Positions 1 through 8,384 of a stretch of DNA of 37,877 nt are shown here, piece by piece. The first letter of the stretch is position 1. The number at the start of each line of letters is the position of its first letter. Location: positions 1 through 37,877 of the forward strand of contig DYAA01000052.1 in NCBI GenBank assembly GCA_019419405.1, written 5' to 3'. The notes below the pieces were generated by a model. It saw nothing but the letters and a program-made list of their open reading frames with translations, was not told where the DNA came from and did no database searches. The translations under genes were made by a program, and so were the position numbers. The stretch is from Collinsella sp. Lineage in GTDB: Bacteria > Actinomycetota > Coriobacteriia > Coriobacteriales > Coriobacteriaceae.

Positions 1-1239
1 GTGGCAGAGAATGCCGTCCGCGAGCAGCTCGACACGCTCTCGCTTGACGGCCTGGACATGGGCATGGTCGTCGTCGACCCCAAGACCGGCTACATCAAGT
101 GCATGGTGGGCGGCTACGACTACAACGCCGACGAGAACCACGTAAACCATGCCACGGCCAAGCGTCCCGTCGGCTCCACCTTTAAGGCCTTTACGCTGGC
201 AACTGCCATCCAAAACGGCATGAACCCCAACGTCACCCTCAACTGCAACTCGCCGCTCAAGGCCAAGGGCACCACAACCGAGGTACAAAACTACGCCAAC
301 CAGAGCTATGGCAACATCACGCTTAAGCAGGCGACGGCATACTCCTCCAACACCGGCTACATCCAGGTGGCGGAAGCCGTCGGCAACAGCAAGATCATCT
401 CGCTCGTCAAAAAGCTCGGCATCGACCCCGCCAAGGACAACATCGAGGACGTTCCCGTCATGACCCTCGGCACCGGCTCGATCTCGCCGCTCGAGAGGGC
501 CGCCGCCTACGCGACGTTTGCCAACGGCGGCTACTATCGCCAGCCGATCGCCATCACCGAGATTGACTCTCGTACCGGTTCGGTGCTGTACCAGCACACC
601 GACAATCCCTCACAGGTGCTTACCGAGGGCGAGGCCGCCGCGGTCACCGATGTTCTGTCCGGCGTCATGAAGGGCAGCGGTACGGGTGCTGCCGGCGCCC
701 TGAGTGTCAACCAGCCCTATGCCGGCAAGACGGGCACCACCGACAACACCACCAACCTGTGGTTCTGCGGCTATACCCCGCAGCTGGCATGCGCCCTGTG
801 GACCGGCTATTCCGCGGGCGAGATCCCCATCCAAAAGTACGGCACGGACCTGCTGGGCGACAGCACCAACCTGCCTGTCTTTAAGCGGTTTATGAACACC
901 GTTCTGACCGGTACCGAGCGCGAGGAGTTTGCGACCGGAACGGCGCCCACCTACAAGAACAACAGCGTCTGGAAGTTCTACGGCACCAACAACACCAAGA
1001 AGTCGGAGAACGACGACAAGGACAAGGACGAAGAGGAAGAGGAAGAGGAAACCACCACAACGACTACCACGACGACCACGACCACCGAGACCACGGGCGG
1101 CGACACCACCGGCGGCACCGGTACGACCGGTGGCTCGACGGGCGGCTCCACTGGTGGTTCGACCGGCGGCGATGGCGGCACGCCTACGCCTACGCCCACT
1201 CCCGACCCCTCGCCCACGCCTGACGATACGGTCGGCTAA
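1..1239 (+). CDS. class A penicillin-binding protein, C-terminal transpeptidase part (5' partial)
   Basis: Cell-wall peptidoglycan synthase; only the transpeptidase half lies in the window. The three active-site motifs are visible: SxxK at residues 59-62 (STFK), SxN at 115-117 (SSN) and KTG at 243-245. The frame is open from base 1, and no glycosyltransferase domain is present, so the GTG at 1 is probably internal and the gene begins upstream. After about residue 325 the protein becomes a low-complexity tail: an acidic Asp/Lys/Glu run, about 14 Thr, then Gly/Thr/Ser and Pro/Thr repeats, which probably spans or decorates the wall. A strong terminator follows 25 bases after the stop. Family assignment is secure; the exact PBP type (PBP1A-like) is inferred. 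Confidence 0.93.
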   Translation: MAENAVREQLDTLSLDGLDMGMVVVDPKTGYIKCMVGGYDYNADENHVNHATAKRPVGSTFKAFTLATAIQNGMNPNVTLNCNSPLKAKGTTTEVQNYANQSYGNITLKQATAYSSNTGYIQVAEAVGNSKIISLVKKLGIDPAKDNIEDVPVMTLGTGSISPLERAAAYATFANGGYYRQPIAITEIDSRTGSVLYQHTDNPSQVLTEGEAAAVTDVLSGVMKGSGTGAAGALSVNQPYAGKTGTTDNTTNLWFCGYTPQLACALWTGYSAGEIPIQKYGTDLLGDSTNLPVFKRFMNTVLTGTEREEFATGTAPTYKNNSVWKFYGTNNTKKSENDDKDKDEEEEEEETTTTTTTTTTTTETTGGDTTGGTGTTGGSTGGSTGGSTGGDGGTPTPTPTPDPSPTPDDTVG

Positions 1240-1261
1240 GAAGTACGCGACTAAAGCCAAC

Positions 1262-1300
1262 AAGGCCCCGAGCAGCTTATTGAACTGCTCGGGGCCTTTT
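1262..1300 (+). terminator. Rho-independent terminator of the PBP gene
   Basis: A perfect 12-bp GC-rich stem (GGCCCCGAGCAG / CTGCTCGGGGCC) with a 9-base loop is followed by TTTT, 25 bases after the PBP stop codon. Confidence 0.9.
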
Positions 1301-1340
1301 AGTTTGAAGCGACCTGGTGGGCGGTCTTTATACCGGCAAA

Positions 1341-1370
1341 CAAAAAGAGGTACCGACCAACGTCGATACC
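1341..1370 (-). terminator. Rho-independent terminator of argR
   Basis: On the minus strand a 9-bp stem (GGTATCGAC / GTCGGTACC, one G-T pair) with a 4-base loop is followed by TCTTTTTG. It lies about 55 bases after the argR stop and faces the PBP terminator, as expected for convergent genes. Confidence 0.8.
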
Positions 1371-1423
1371 CCTTACAAGCCACTATGTCAGCGCACACAA
1401 TGCCGAGCGCACGACCCGCACAC

Positions 1424-1861
1424 CTACTTGCGAGAATTGCTCAACTTATTGATCAGCGCCTCGAGACGCTCGCCGTCCTCGGCCGTCTGGGCAATAACCA
1501 AAATCGTATCGTTGCCGGCAAGCGAGCCAAGCACATCGGGCAACTCTGCCGCATCAACGGCGGCGGCGATGCCGGAAGCCGTGCCAGGCTGAGCCTTGAT
1601 CATAACCAGATTATCGGTACGCAGAACGCCCGTTACGAGCTCGGAAACCATACGCTGCAGGTGCAAGTCCTCTGCCAGAACATAGATGCCCTCAGGGAGC
1701 TTACGCAGCCCCATGTCGGCAATATCGCGAGAGACAGTCGCCTGCGTGCAATCAAAGCCCATAGCACGGAGCTCATCAACCAGCACGCGCTGCGTGCGGA
1801 CATCCTTATTGCGCACAATATCTCTAATGGCATCCTGGCGCCCATTGCGTTTTTTAGCCAT
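1424..1861 (-). CDS. argR: arginine repressor ArgR
   Basis: Arginine-responsive DNA-binding regulator of arginine biosynthesis and catabolism, 145 residues. The N-terminal winged helix carries the family motif ATVSRDI at residues 41-47 (Ser44, Arg45). The C-terminal oligomerisation and arginine-binding domain has GTASGIAAAVD at about 92-102. The reading frame is open 11 codons further upstream, but the ATG at 1861 is chosen because GGAGAGAGG lies just before it and the protein then begins MAKKRNGR, as is usual for the family. It converges on the PBP gene and lies 132 bases downstream of a glycosyltransferase gene. The gap carries an AT-rich imperfect palindrome (1909-1925) that could be an ARG-type operator. 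Confidence 0.93.
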   Translation of the reverse strand: MAKKRNGRQDAIRDIVRNKDVRTQRVLVDELRAMGFDCTQATVSRDIADMGLRKLPEGIYVLAEDLHLQRMVSELVTGVLRTDNLVMIKAQPGTASGIAAAVDAAELPDVLGSLAGNDTILVIAQTAEDGERLEALINKLSNSRK

Positions 1862-1908
1862 ACAAACCCTCTCTCCAAAAGATGGCGGAGACAATCAATC
1901 AGTGATTG

Positions 1909-1925
1909 AATAGTTTAACGCTATT
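1909..1925. promoter_or_regulatory. AT-rich palindrome upstream of argR (possible operator)
   Basis: AATAG-N7-CTATT, 47 bases upstream of the argR start, flanked by TTG and TTGAA. It is AT-rich and of about ARG-box length, but it does not match the E. coli consensus closely. Autoregulation is a guess from position. Confidence 0.25.
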
Positions 1926-1993
1926 TGAAGGCTTTTGTGTATAAGAACGCATTTCGAAACAATTCTATGCAAGTTTGTTTCGTAATGAGCCGT

Positions 1994-3043
1994 TTAGGCG
2001 GTTTTTGCGCCCGTCCGGTTAAGAAAAGCTGCCAGATGCGTACACATCACGCAGCGCGCGGGCTTGGCGCTGGCGATCGGCCCAAACAACAGACCGAGTC
2101 CCCGATGGTTATCCTTGAGCGCGGCGACCATCTGACGGGTTCGAGGCGCCTCGAGCATATCACGCATGCGGGCGGAACGCTCGATTGACGACACTCCATG
2201 CGGGCTCAGACACAAATTCTCGATGCAGGCGACCAGTCCGGCAAAGTAGAACTTTTGGCTTGCCAGCTTGAGCCGACCACCGCTATCTGCTTCCGAGAGT
2301 GAGTCCGCAAGCTCGTCGAGCGCCCGGGCGTCATCGGATACCTTGGCATACATGGTGGGATCAAAGGCATCTGTAAGCTTAGGCGCCGCCGCGTGGAAAC
2401 AAGCGTCGCCGCATCCGGAGACGCGCTGTGCCTGCGAGAGCGCGCACGCCATAAACCCAACCGTGCGAAACGTCTTATCGCACAAAAGACATGCCTCAAA
2501 CAGTGGACGGCTGTACATCACGCCAGAGACTTGAGCAACCAAGCCGCCTAAAATCAACTGGGGCAGCCCAGTCACCATAGAAGACTCGTCTTCTATGGCA
2601 ATAGAGGCAGCATCCAAGACGCGCGAATGACGCTCGCGATGCGCATCGTATCGATCGAGCGACACCGAGGGGAGCACAATGTCTGCCGCAGTATCGCACG
2701 CGATATCGACCATCTTGGAAAGGGCCTGCGGAGCAAACCACTCATCGGCGTTCATGGCGATGATTTGAGAGCCGCGCGAGGCATCAAAACCGGCACGAAG
2801 ACAAGCGCCGCGCTTCGCGTCCTCGACGTCAATCAAATCAATATGGATGTCCCTGTCGGCAGCAACTTGAAGCGAATGGCGCACACCGGGCACAGCATCG
2901 CGGCAGACAACGACAATCTGCAAATCATAGAGGTCTTGGTTCTGGATACTCTCGAGCGCACGCATCGCATAGCTGGGCGAACCTTCTACCACAAGGATCA
3001 CCGAAAGTCGCGGATGCGAACAACGTCGAACCAAGTTTTCCAT
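1994..3043 (-). CDS. glycosyltransferase family 2-like protein
   Basis: Probable GT-A-fold glycosyltransferase, 349 residues, substrate unknown. Residues 12-22 (RLSVILVVEGS) form the first Rossmann strand, followed by the typical 'AMRALESIQNQDLYDLQIVVV' arrangement of family 2. The usual metal-binding DxD is represented by MNADEW (about 95-100), so the metal site is not canonical. The second half (after about 200) matches nothing I recognise and has no membrane segments. ATG at 3043 directly abuts GAGAGG, which is too close for a good ribosome site; TTG at 3034, 9 bases downstream, is better spaced. The start is therefore uncertain by three codons. It could also be a degenerate, non-catalytic family member. 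Confidence 0.72.
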   Translation of the reverse strand: MENLVRRCSHPRLSVILVVEGSPSYAMRALESIQNQDLYDLQIVVVCRDAVPGVRHSLQVAADRDIHIDLIDVEDAKRGACLRAGFDASRGSQIIAMNADEWFAPQALSKMVDIACDTAADIVLPSVSLDRYDAHRERHSRVLDAASIAIEDESSMVTGLPQLILGGLVAQVSGVMYSRPLFEACLLCDKTFRTVGFMACALSQAQRVSGCGDACFHAAAPKLTDAFDPTMYAKVSDDARALDELADSLSEADSGGRLKLASQKFYFAGLVACIENLCLSPHGVSSIERSARMRDMLEAPRTRQMVAALKDNHRGLGLLFGPIASAKPARCVMCTHLAAFLNRTGAKTA

Positions 3044-3114
3044 CCTCTCGATAGCACCAAATCAAACTGTCGTTCATGGTACACCCGAGCTATAAAAGCA
3101 ACGAGCCGCCTAAC

Positions 3115-3143
3115 ATGTTGCACGCCAAGAACAGATGTTGCAC
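3115..3143. repeat. two direct copies of ATGTTGCAC
   Basis: Copies at 3115-3123 and 3135-3143 have starts exactly 20 bp apart (two helical turns) in the 152-bp gap upstream of the glycosyltransferase gene. This spacing suggests tandem protein binding. No partner is known. Confidence 0.3.
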
Positions 3144-3195
3144 ACGCGCAGCTCACACATAGTATGTGCAAGGCACAGACGCGCCGAGCACTCCC

Positions 3196-4020
3196 CTAGT
3201 CGAGAACGACAAGCTCGTCGGGGCCGTAATCCACACCCATAAACGTAAGGCCGCAGGCAGGCGCCGTGGGACCCGCAGCGGTTCGGTCACGGACGTCAAT
3301 AACCTCGCGCATCCACTGGGGATCGCGACGATGCATGCCAATCTCCACGAGCGTTCCTACAATGGTACGCACCATCGAGTGCAAAAACGCATTGCCCTCG
3401 ATAGTGAAGGTCAGGATATCCTCGCCAAAAGCGACCTCGTGGCCAAACTCCGCACGCATCACGCAGCGGTGCGTGGGCTTGCCCACAGCAGAGGCAACCT
3501 TGCAAAAGCTCTTAAAGTCCTGCTCGCCCAAAAGCGCAGGGCAGGCGGCCGCCATCGCATCGACGTCGAGGGGATAGCGATGCCACCACACCGCACCGCG
3601 CGAGAGCACGGGGCGCGCATCGCGATCGGCAATACGGTACGTATACGTACGGGACCGCGCGTCAAAGCGGGCAGAAAAGCCCCTACGGGCCTTGTAGACC
3701 TCGTTTATGGCGATATCTTTGGGCAGGAGGGCATCCATAGCCCTCAGCCACCTACGGCGCGTCAGAGCAAGCTCAGCGTCCGTTACGGGCACGCTAATGT
3801 ACTGGGCCACCGCATGCACGCCGGCATCGGTACGACCCGCACACGTCAGATCGATCGGGCGGCGCAGCAGCGTCTCGATAGCGCGGCGCAACTCGCCCGC
3901 AACGGTCGTCTGGCCCGGCTGCTCGGCAAATCCGCTATAGGACGAGCCATCATAGGCAACACAGAATACAAGCGTGGCATCGAGCTCAGGAATCGAATTG
4001 AAATCAGACGGCGCGGTCAT
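3196..4020 (-). CDS. truA: tRNA pseudouridine(38-40) synthase TruA
   Basis: Converts uridines 38-40 of the tRNA anticodon arm to pseudouridine. The catalytic aspartate is Asp65 in the diagnostic motif AGRTDAGVHA (61-70). The C-terminal RNA-binding half includes FLHSMVRTIVG, also typical. The ATG at 4020 is chosen: GGGAG lies 5 bases before it, whereas the longer frame starts with TTG at 4035 and overlaps this ribosome site. It follows rplQ at the end of the alpha operon, a common arrangement in Gram-positive bacteria, but a strong terminator (4054-4086) lies between them, so truA depends on read-through or on a promoter that I could not identify. Confidence 0.95.
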   Translation of the reverse strand: MTAPSDFNSIPELDATLVFCVAYDGSSYSGFAEQPGQTTVAGELRRAIETLLRRPIDLTCAGRTDAGVHAVAQYISVPVTDAELALTRRRWLRAMDALLPKDIAINEVYKARRGFSARFDARSRTYTYRIADRDARPVLSRGAVWWHRYPLDVDAMAAACPALLGEQDFKSFCKVASAVGKPTHRCVMRAEFGHEVAFGEDILTFTIEGNAFLHSMVRTIVGTLVEIGMHRRDPQWMREVIDVRDRTAAGPTAPACGLTFMGVDYGPDELVVLD

Positions 4021-4053
4021 GGGCGCTCCCAACAAACAATCAACGGTATCGCG

Positions 4054-4086
4054 ACAAAAATAGAGGGGTACGCGAACGTACCCCTC
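4054..4086 (-). terminator. Rho-independent terminator after rplQ
   Basis: Minus strand: perfect 10-bp stem GAGGGGTACG / CGTACCCCTC closed by a TTCG tetraloop, then TATTTTTG. It sits 26 bases after the rplQ stop and ends the alpha-operon part of the block. Confidence 0.92.
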
Positions 4087-4112
4087 GAATATAGCCTATG
4101 CAGACGGATTGT

Positions 4113-4580
4113 CTACTCAGCGGTCTCCTCAGCAGGAGCCTCCTCGACGGCCTCGACCTTCTTGGGAGCAGCGGCCTTCTTGGGGGCCGGAGCAGCCTTC
4201 TTGGCCTTAGGCGTGCAAGGCTCGGTGACGAGCTCCATGATAACGATAGGAGCGTTGTCGCCCTTACGGTTGCCGAGCTTCATGATGCGGGTGTAACCGC
4301 CGTTGCGGTCCTGCCACATGCCCTGGGCAGCCTTGTCGAAGATCTCGGCAACGAGCTGCTTATCGCCGAGCTTGGCGATGGCCAGACGACGAGAGTGCAG
4401 GTCGCCCTTCTTGGCCCAGGTGATGATCGGATCGACGACCGAACGCAGCGCCTTAGCGCGGGTCTCGGTGGTCTTGATGCGGTCGTTCTCGAAGAGGGCC
4501 TTGGCCAGGCTCTTCTTCATGGCCTTGGTGTGGCTCGCATCGGTGCCGAGCTTCAGGCCCTTCTTAACGTTGTGACGCAT
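4113..4580 (-). CDS. rplQ: 50S ribosomal protein L17
   Basis: Large-subunit ribosomal protein lining the peptide exit region, 155 residues. Residues 1-118 match the conserved L17 core (MRHNVKKGLKLG, then RAKALRSVVDPIITWAKKGD). The last 35 residues are an Ala/Lys/Pro tail ending in Glu/Ala, as seen in actinobacterial L17. It is the last gene of the rpsM-rpsK-rpsD-rpoA-rplQ string, 30 bases after rpoA, and is followed by a strong terminator. Confidence 0.97.
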   Translation of the reverse strand: MRHNVKKGLKLGTDASHTKAMKKSLAKALFENDRIKTTETRAKALRSVVDPIITWAKKGDLHSRRLAIAKLGDKQLVAEIFDKAAQGMWQDRNGGYTRIMKLGNRKGDNAPIVIMELVTEPCTPKAKKAAPAPKKAAAPKKVEAVEEAPAEETAE

Positions 4581-4610
4581 GGTCTAGTTTCTCCTCAAAT
4601 ATGCGAAGCA

Positions 4611-5552
4611 TTAAGCCTTCAGGCTCAGGCCCATGGACTCAAGCTTGTCCTTCACTTCCTCGATCGACTTAACACCGAAGTTACGGATGTTAAGCAGATC
4701 GTTCTCCGAGAACTCAACGAGCTGACGGACCGAGTGAATGCTGGCGCGCTTAAGGCAGTTGTAGGAACGGACGGAAAGGTCCAGATCCTCGATCTGCTTG
4801 TCCAGCTCGGCGTTGTCGTTGGTGACCTCGGGAGCGAAGATCGAAGCCTCCTCCTCGACCTCGGGGGTCTCGGCAAGGTTCATAAAGGCAGCCATATGCT
4901 GGTTGATGATATTGGCAGCCTGGACCACGGCGTCGCGCGGAGCGATGGAGCCGTTGGTCTCGATCTCGAGGACAAGGCGGTCGTAGTCGGTGTGCTGACC
5001 GACACGGCAAGCCTCAACGAGCTTGGCGCAACGGGACACCGGCGAGTACAGCGAGTCGACGTGGATCACACCGATGGGATCGTTGTCGCGCTTGTTAGCC
5101 TCGCCAGAGACATAGCCGCGGCCATAGCCGATGCGCATGCTCATGGTGAGATGGCCACCCTCGGTAAGCGTAGCGATGTGCTGCTCGGGGTTGACCAGCT
5201 CAAACTCGGACGGAATAAAGAAGTCCGCACCGGTGACCTCGCAGGGGCCGTCAACCGAGATGGTGGCGGTCGCCTCGTCGGTCGTGCCGAGAGCCCTGAA
5301 GACAAGACCCTTGACATTCAGGACGATGTCGGTGACATCCTCGACCATGTTAGGGATGGTCATGAACTCGTGCTGCGCACCATCGATCTGAATAGCCTCG
5401 ACGGCGGCACCCTCGAGCGAGGACAGAAGAACGCGACGAAGGGAGTTACCCAGCGTATCGCCGTAACCACGCTCGAGCGGCTCGACGGAGACACGAGCAG
5501 ACGTCTCGTTGATCTCTTCGACCTGAACCTGAGGCCTAATGAATTCTGACAT
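4611..5552 (-). CDS. rpoA: RNA polymerase alpha subunit
   Basis: Alpha subunit of RNA polymerase, 313 residues. The N-terminal assembly domain contains ERGYGDTLGNSLRRVLLSSLEG (about 27-48), the region that contacts beta and beta-prime. An acidic linker at about 228-240 leads into the C-terminal DNA- and activator-binding domain, recognisable by LDLSVRSYNCLKRASI and NIRNFGVKSIEEV. Length and domain order are normal. It lies 32 bases after rpsD in the alpha operon. Confidence 0.98.
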   Translation of the reverse strand: MSEFIRPQVQVEEINETSARVSVEPLERGYGDTLGNSLRRVLLSSLEGAAVEAIQIDGAQHEFMTIPNMVEDVTDIVLNVKGLVFRALGTTDEATATISVDGPCEVTGADFFIPSEFELVNPEQHIATLTEGGHLTMSMRIGYGRGYVSGEANKRDNDPIGVIHVDSLYSPVSRCAKLVEACRVGQHTDYDRLVLEIETNGSIAPRDAVVQAANIINQHMAAFMNLAETPEVEEEASIFAPEVTNDNAELDKQIEDLDLSVRSYNCLKRASIHSVRQLVEFSENDLLNIRNFGVKSIEEVKDKLESMGLSLKA

Positions 5553-5584
5553 GTATTACCTCCAGCCTCAGCAGCCCGGATGGA

Positions 5585-6181
5585 CTACTTAGAGTAGAGC
5601 TCGACGATGAGCTGCTCGTTGATATCACCGCTGATCTGCTCACGCGTCGGCAGAGCGAGCACGTTACCAGACAGCTTCTCGATATCGACCTCGAGCCAGC
5701 CAGGGACCTCAAAGCGCTCGGAGGAAATCAGGGCCTCCTTGATGGGGAGGAGGTCACGGAACTTCTCGCCGACAGCGACGACGTCGCCGGCCTTGACGCG
5801 GTAGGACGGGATGTCCACGCGCTTGCCGTTCACGGTGAAGTGACCATGACGGACGGACTGACGAGCCTCTTTGCGGGTGCGGGCGAAGCCAAGACGGAAG
5901 ACGACGTTGTCGAGGCGAGACTCAAGGATGATCATGAGGTTCTCACCGGTGACGCCGTTCATCTTACGGGCCTTGTTGAAGTAGCCGTGGAACTGCTTCT
6001 CCAGAACGCCATAGATGAACTTGACCTTCTGCTTCTCGCGCAGCTGCATGCCGTACTCAGATTCCTTGCGACGGCGCTTGGGCTGACGGATAGATTCCTT
6101 CTTGCTGCTGTAACCGAGCTCAGCGGGATCGATCCCGAGCTGACGGCAGCGCTTAAGAACAGGAGTCCTGTCGATTGCCAT
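5585..6181 (-). CDS. rpsD: 30S ribosomal protein S4
   Basis: Primary 16S rRNA-binding protein of the small subunit body, 198 residues. The S4-type RNA-binding domain is clear (LESRLDNVVFRLGFARTRKEARQSVRHGHFTVNGKRV). The N-terminus lacks the four-cysteine zinc cluster, so this is the zinc-free form. It is encoded 19 bases downstream of rpsK, as is usual in the alpha operon, where S4 often represses its own operon; no specific S4 site was identified here. Confidence 0.97.
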   Translation of the reverse strand: MAIDRTPVLKRCRQLGIDPAELGYSSKKESIRQPKRRRKESEYGMQLREKQKVKFIYGVLEKQFHGYFNKARKMNGVTGENLMIILESRLDNVVFRLGFARTRKEARQSVRHGHFTVNGKRVDIPSYRVKAGDVVAVGEKFRDLLPIKEALISSERFEVPGWLEVDIEKLSGNVLALPTREQISGDINEQLIVELYSK

Positions 6182-6200
6182 ATTGATACGATCCTTTCAG

Positions 6201-6605
6201 TTACACGCGGCGACGCTTCTTGGGGCGGCAGCCGTTGTGCGGAATGGGGGTCTTGTCCTGGATGCTCGAGACCTCGAGGCCAGCAGCCTGGAGGGAGCGG
6301 ATGGCGGTCTCACGACCAGAGCCGGGGCCCTTGACGAAGACGGAAACCTTCTTCATACCGTGCTCCATGGCCTGCTTGGCAGCAGCCTCGGCAGCCATCT
6401 GGGCAGCGAACGGCGTGGACTTACGGGAGCCCTTGAAGCCCACCTGGCCAGCCGACTTCCAGGAAATGACGTTGCCCTGGGGATCGGTGATCGAAACGAT
6501 CGTGTTGTTGAACGTAGAACGAATGTGAGCCTGGCCCACGGAAATGTTCTTACGGTCCGCGCGCTTCAGACGGGCAGCGCGAACGTTCTTCTTAGCAGTA
6601 GCCAT
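6201..6605 (-). CDS. rpsK: 30S ribosomal protein S11
   Basis: Platform protein of the 30S subunit, 134 residues. It contains the conserved NNTIVSITDPQGNVISWKSAG and ends with IPHNGCRPKKRRRV, the invariant S11 C-terminus. It lies 14 bases after rpsM. Confidence 0.98.
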   Translation of the reverse strand: MATAKKNVRAARLKRADRKNISVGQAHIRSTFNNTIVSITDPQGNVISWKSAGQVGFKGSRKSTPFAAQMAAEAAAKQAMEHGMKKVSVFVKGPGSGRETAIRSLQAAGLEVSSIQDKTPIPHNGCRPKKRRRV

Positions 6606-6619
6606 CTATCTAGCGCTCC

Positions 6620-6994
6620 TTATTTCTTCTTCTTAGCACCGATCTGACGCTTCGGGCCCTTGCGGGTACGAGCGTTAGTGTGGGTGCGCTGGCCGCGGAC
6701 CGGGAGGCCCTTGCGGTGACGAAGGCCGCGGTTGCAGCCGATGTCCATAAGGCGCTTGACGTTCTGGTTGCGCTCACGGCGGAGGTCGCCCTCAACCATG
6801 ATCTGGTTCTTATCGATATAATCGCGGATGGCGTTAACCTCATTCTCGGTGAGGTCCTTAACGCGCGTATCCACGTTAACGTTGCACTCGACGCAGATCT
6901 TCGTCGCAGTGGTGCGGCCGATGCCGTAAATGTAGGTCAGACCGATCTCAACGCGCTTCTCACGCGGGAGGTCGACACCATTAATACGGGCCAA
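6620..6994 (-). CDS. rpsM: 30S ribosomal protein S13
   Basis: Head protein of the 30S subunit that contacts the P-site tRNA and the 50S bridge, 124 residues. MARINGVDLPREKRVEIGLTYIYGIGRTTA is typical, and the basic tail RGQRTHTNARTRKGPKRQ precedes KKKK. It lies 14 bases downstream of rpmJ. Confidence 0.98.
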   Translation of the reverse strand: MARINGVDLPREKRVEIGLTYIYGIGRTTATKICVECNVNVDTRVKDLTENEVNAIRDYIDKNQIMVEGDLRRERNQNVKRLMDIGCNRGLRHRKGLPVRGQRTHTNARTRKGPKRQIGAKKKK

Positions 6995-7008
6995 CGTAGT
7001 CTCCTCTC

Positions 7009-7122
7009 TTAACCCTGACGCTGCTTATGACGGGGGTTCTCGCAAATAACGAGGACCTTGCCATGGCGCCTAATGATTTTGCACTTATCGCACATCTTCT
7101 TGACCGAAGGACGTACCTTCAT
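7009..7122 (-). CDS. rpmJ: 50S ribosomal protein L36, zinc-binding form
   Basis: A 37-residue gene: MKVRPSVKKMCDKC at the start and ENPRHKQRQG at the end. The zinc ribbon ligands are visible as CxxC (Cys11, Cys14), Cys27 and His32. AAGGAAGAACG precedes the ATG. It sits between infA and rpsM, the standard position. The 150-bp gap to infA is larger than its neighbours' gaps and contains an imperfect hairpin (CCGAC near 7242 pairing with GTCGG near 7217) that could be a processing or attenuation site. Confidence 0.95.
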   Translation of the reverse strand: MKVRPSVKKMCDKCKIIRRHGKVLVICENPRHKQRQG

Positions 7123-7272
7123 CGTTCTTCCTTTCGGTAGCGCTCAAACTACTTCCCTACTATCTACTCGCCCAGCCGCAGGCGTTTAAAACTATGGCTG
7201 GTCTTCACACACAATCCGACCGTAGGTTGAGCTAAGCCTGCAGTCGGAAATGGAGTGCGTGTATGCGTGCCG

Positions 7273-7497
7273 CTATTTGTAGCGATAGGTGATGCGGCCG
7301 CGGGTCAGGTCGTACGGGGAAAGCTCCACGACAACCCTGTCACCGGGGAGAATACGGATGTAATTCATTCGGATCTTGCCAGAAATGTTGCACAGAACCG
7401 AATGACCGTTCTCGAGCTCGACCTTAAACATGGCGTTGGGCAGCGGTTCCTTTACCGTACCCTCGAGCTCAATTGCGTCTTCCTTCTTCACAAGCAA
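7273..7497 (-). CDS. infA: translation initiation factor IF-1
   Basis: IF-1 binds the A site of the 30S subunit during initiation. At 74 residues it is a single OB fold: EGTVKEPLPNAMFKVELENGHSVLCNISGKIRMNYIRILPGDRV is diagnostic. The start is not ATG in this frame. TTG at 7497 and GTG at 7491 are the options; AGAAAG lies 4 and 10 bases before them, so GTG is slightly better spaced. A promoter-like sequence lies at 7531-7559, suggesting that infA heads its own transcript through rpmJ and the alpha genes. Confidence 0.95.
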   Translation of the reverse strand: MLVKKEDAIELEGTVKEPLPNAMFKVELENGHSVLCNISGKIRMNYIRILPGDRVVVELSPYDLTRGRITYRYK

Positions 7498-7530
7498 TCA
7501 TCTTTCTCTAGAAAACGACAGCGATTGAGT

Positions 7531-7559
7531 ATTCTACAACACGTATGCACGCATCGTAA
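7531..7559 (-). promoter_or_regulatory. candidate promoter upstream of infA
   Basis: Minus strand: TTACGA, 17-base spacer, TAGAAT (5 of 6 to the -10 consensus, 3 of 6 to the -35), 34 bases upstream of the infA start, in the 98-bp AT-richer gap after map. Confidence 0.45.
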
Positions 7560-7595
7560 TAACTTCGTAATGGCTCCACAACTAAATGAAACTTG

Positions 7596-8384
7596 TTACA
7601 TTTCTCCGCCTTGGAGCGAACACCAAGCACCTTGGGCATCCGTGGTGAGAATCACCGGACCGTCATTGGTAATGGCGACGGTGTTCTCGTAGTGCGCGGC
7701 GGGCAGGTGGTCGTTGGTCGTAACAATCCAACCGTCGGAGCCCGTGCTCACATGGTTGGAACCCATCGTAACCATCGGCTCGATGGCAATGACCATGCCG
7801 GCCTGGAGGCGAACGCCCCTCCCCTTCTTTCCATAGTTAGGAACGTTGGGGTCCTCGTGCATCACGCGGCCAATGCCATGGCCAACATAGTCACGAAGAA
7901 CGCCATAGCCGTGAGACTCGGCGAGAGACTGAACGGCATAACCAACATCCCCGATATGGTTACCGGGGACAGCCTGCTCGATGGCAGCCTTAAGGCAATC
8001 GCGCGTAACCTCGCACAGGGCCTTGGCCTCGGGCGTTGGGGTGCCAACGAAAAACGTCCAAGCGTTATCGCCGACCCAACCGTCGACAACGGCTCCCGTA
8101 TCGATGGAAATGATATCGCCATCGCGCAGGATCATGTCGGGGTTGGGAATACCGTGGACCACGGCATCGTTGATCGATGCGCAAATGGTTCCCGGGAACC
8201 CGCTGTAACCCTTAAAGGCCGGGGTGCCGCCATGCATGCGGATAATCTGCTCCGCGAGCTGATCGAGCTCAAAAGTCGAAACGCCGGGGCGCACCATGGC
8301 TCCAACGTGGCGGAGCGCCATCTTAGATAGCGCTCCTGCCTTCTTCATCTGCTCGATTTGCGTTGCAGACTTAATCTTGATCAT
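7596..8384 (-). CDS. map: type I methionine aminopeptidase
   Basis: Removes the initiator methionine from new proteins. At 262 residues it is a one-domain bacterial MetAP. The five metal ligands can be placed: Asp95 (IDTGA), Asp106 (VGDNAWTF), His169 (GHGIG), Glu202 (IEPM) and Glu233 (YENTVAI); His77 is the conserved substrate-site histidine. Its ATG overlaps the adk stop in an ATGA (8381-8384), so the two are translationally coupled. The adk-map order after secY is the classical spc-operon end. Confidence 0.97.
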   Translation of the reverse strand: MIKIKSATQIEQMKKAGALSKMALRHVGAMVRPGVSTFELDQLAEQIIRMHGGTPAFKGYSGFPGTICASINDAVVHGIPNPDMILRDGDIISIDTGAVVDGWVGDNAWTFFVGTPTPEAKALCEVTRDCLKAAIEQAVPGNHIGDVGYAVQSLAESHGYGVLRDYVGHGIGRVMHEDPNVPNYGKKGRGVRLQAGMVIAIEPMVTMGSNHVSTGSDGWIVTTNDHLPAAHYENTVAITNDGPVILTTDAQGAWCSLQGGEM

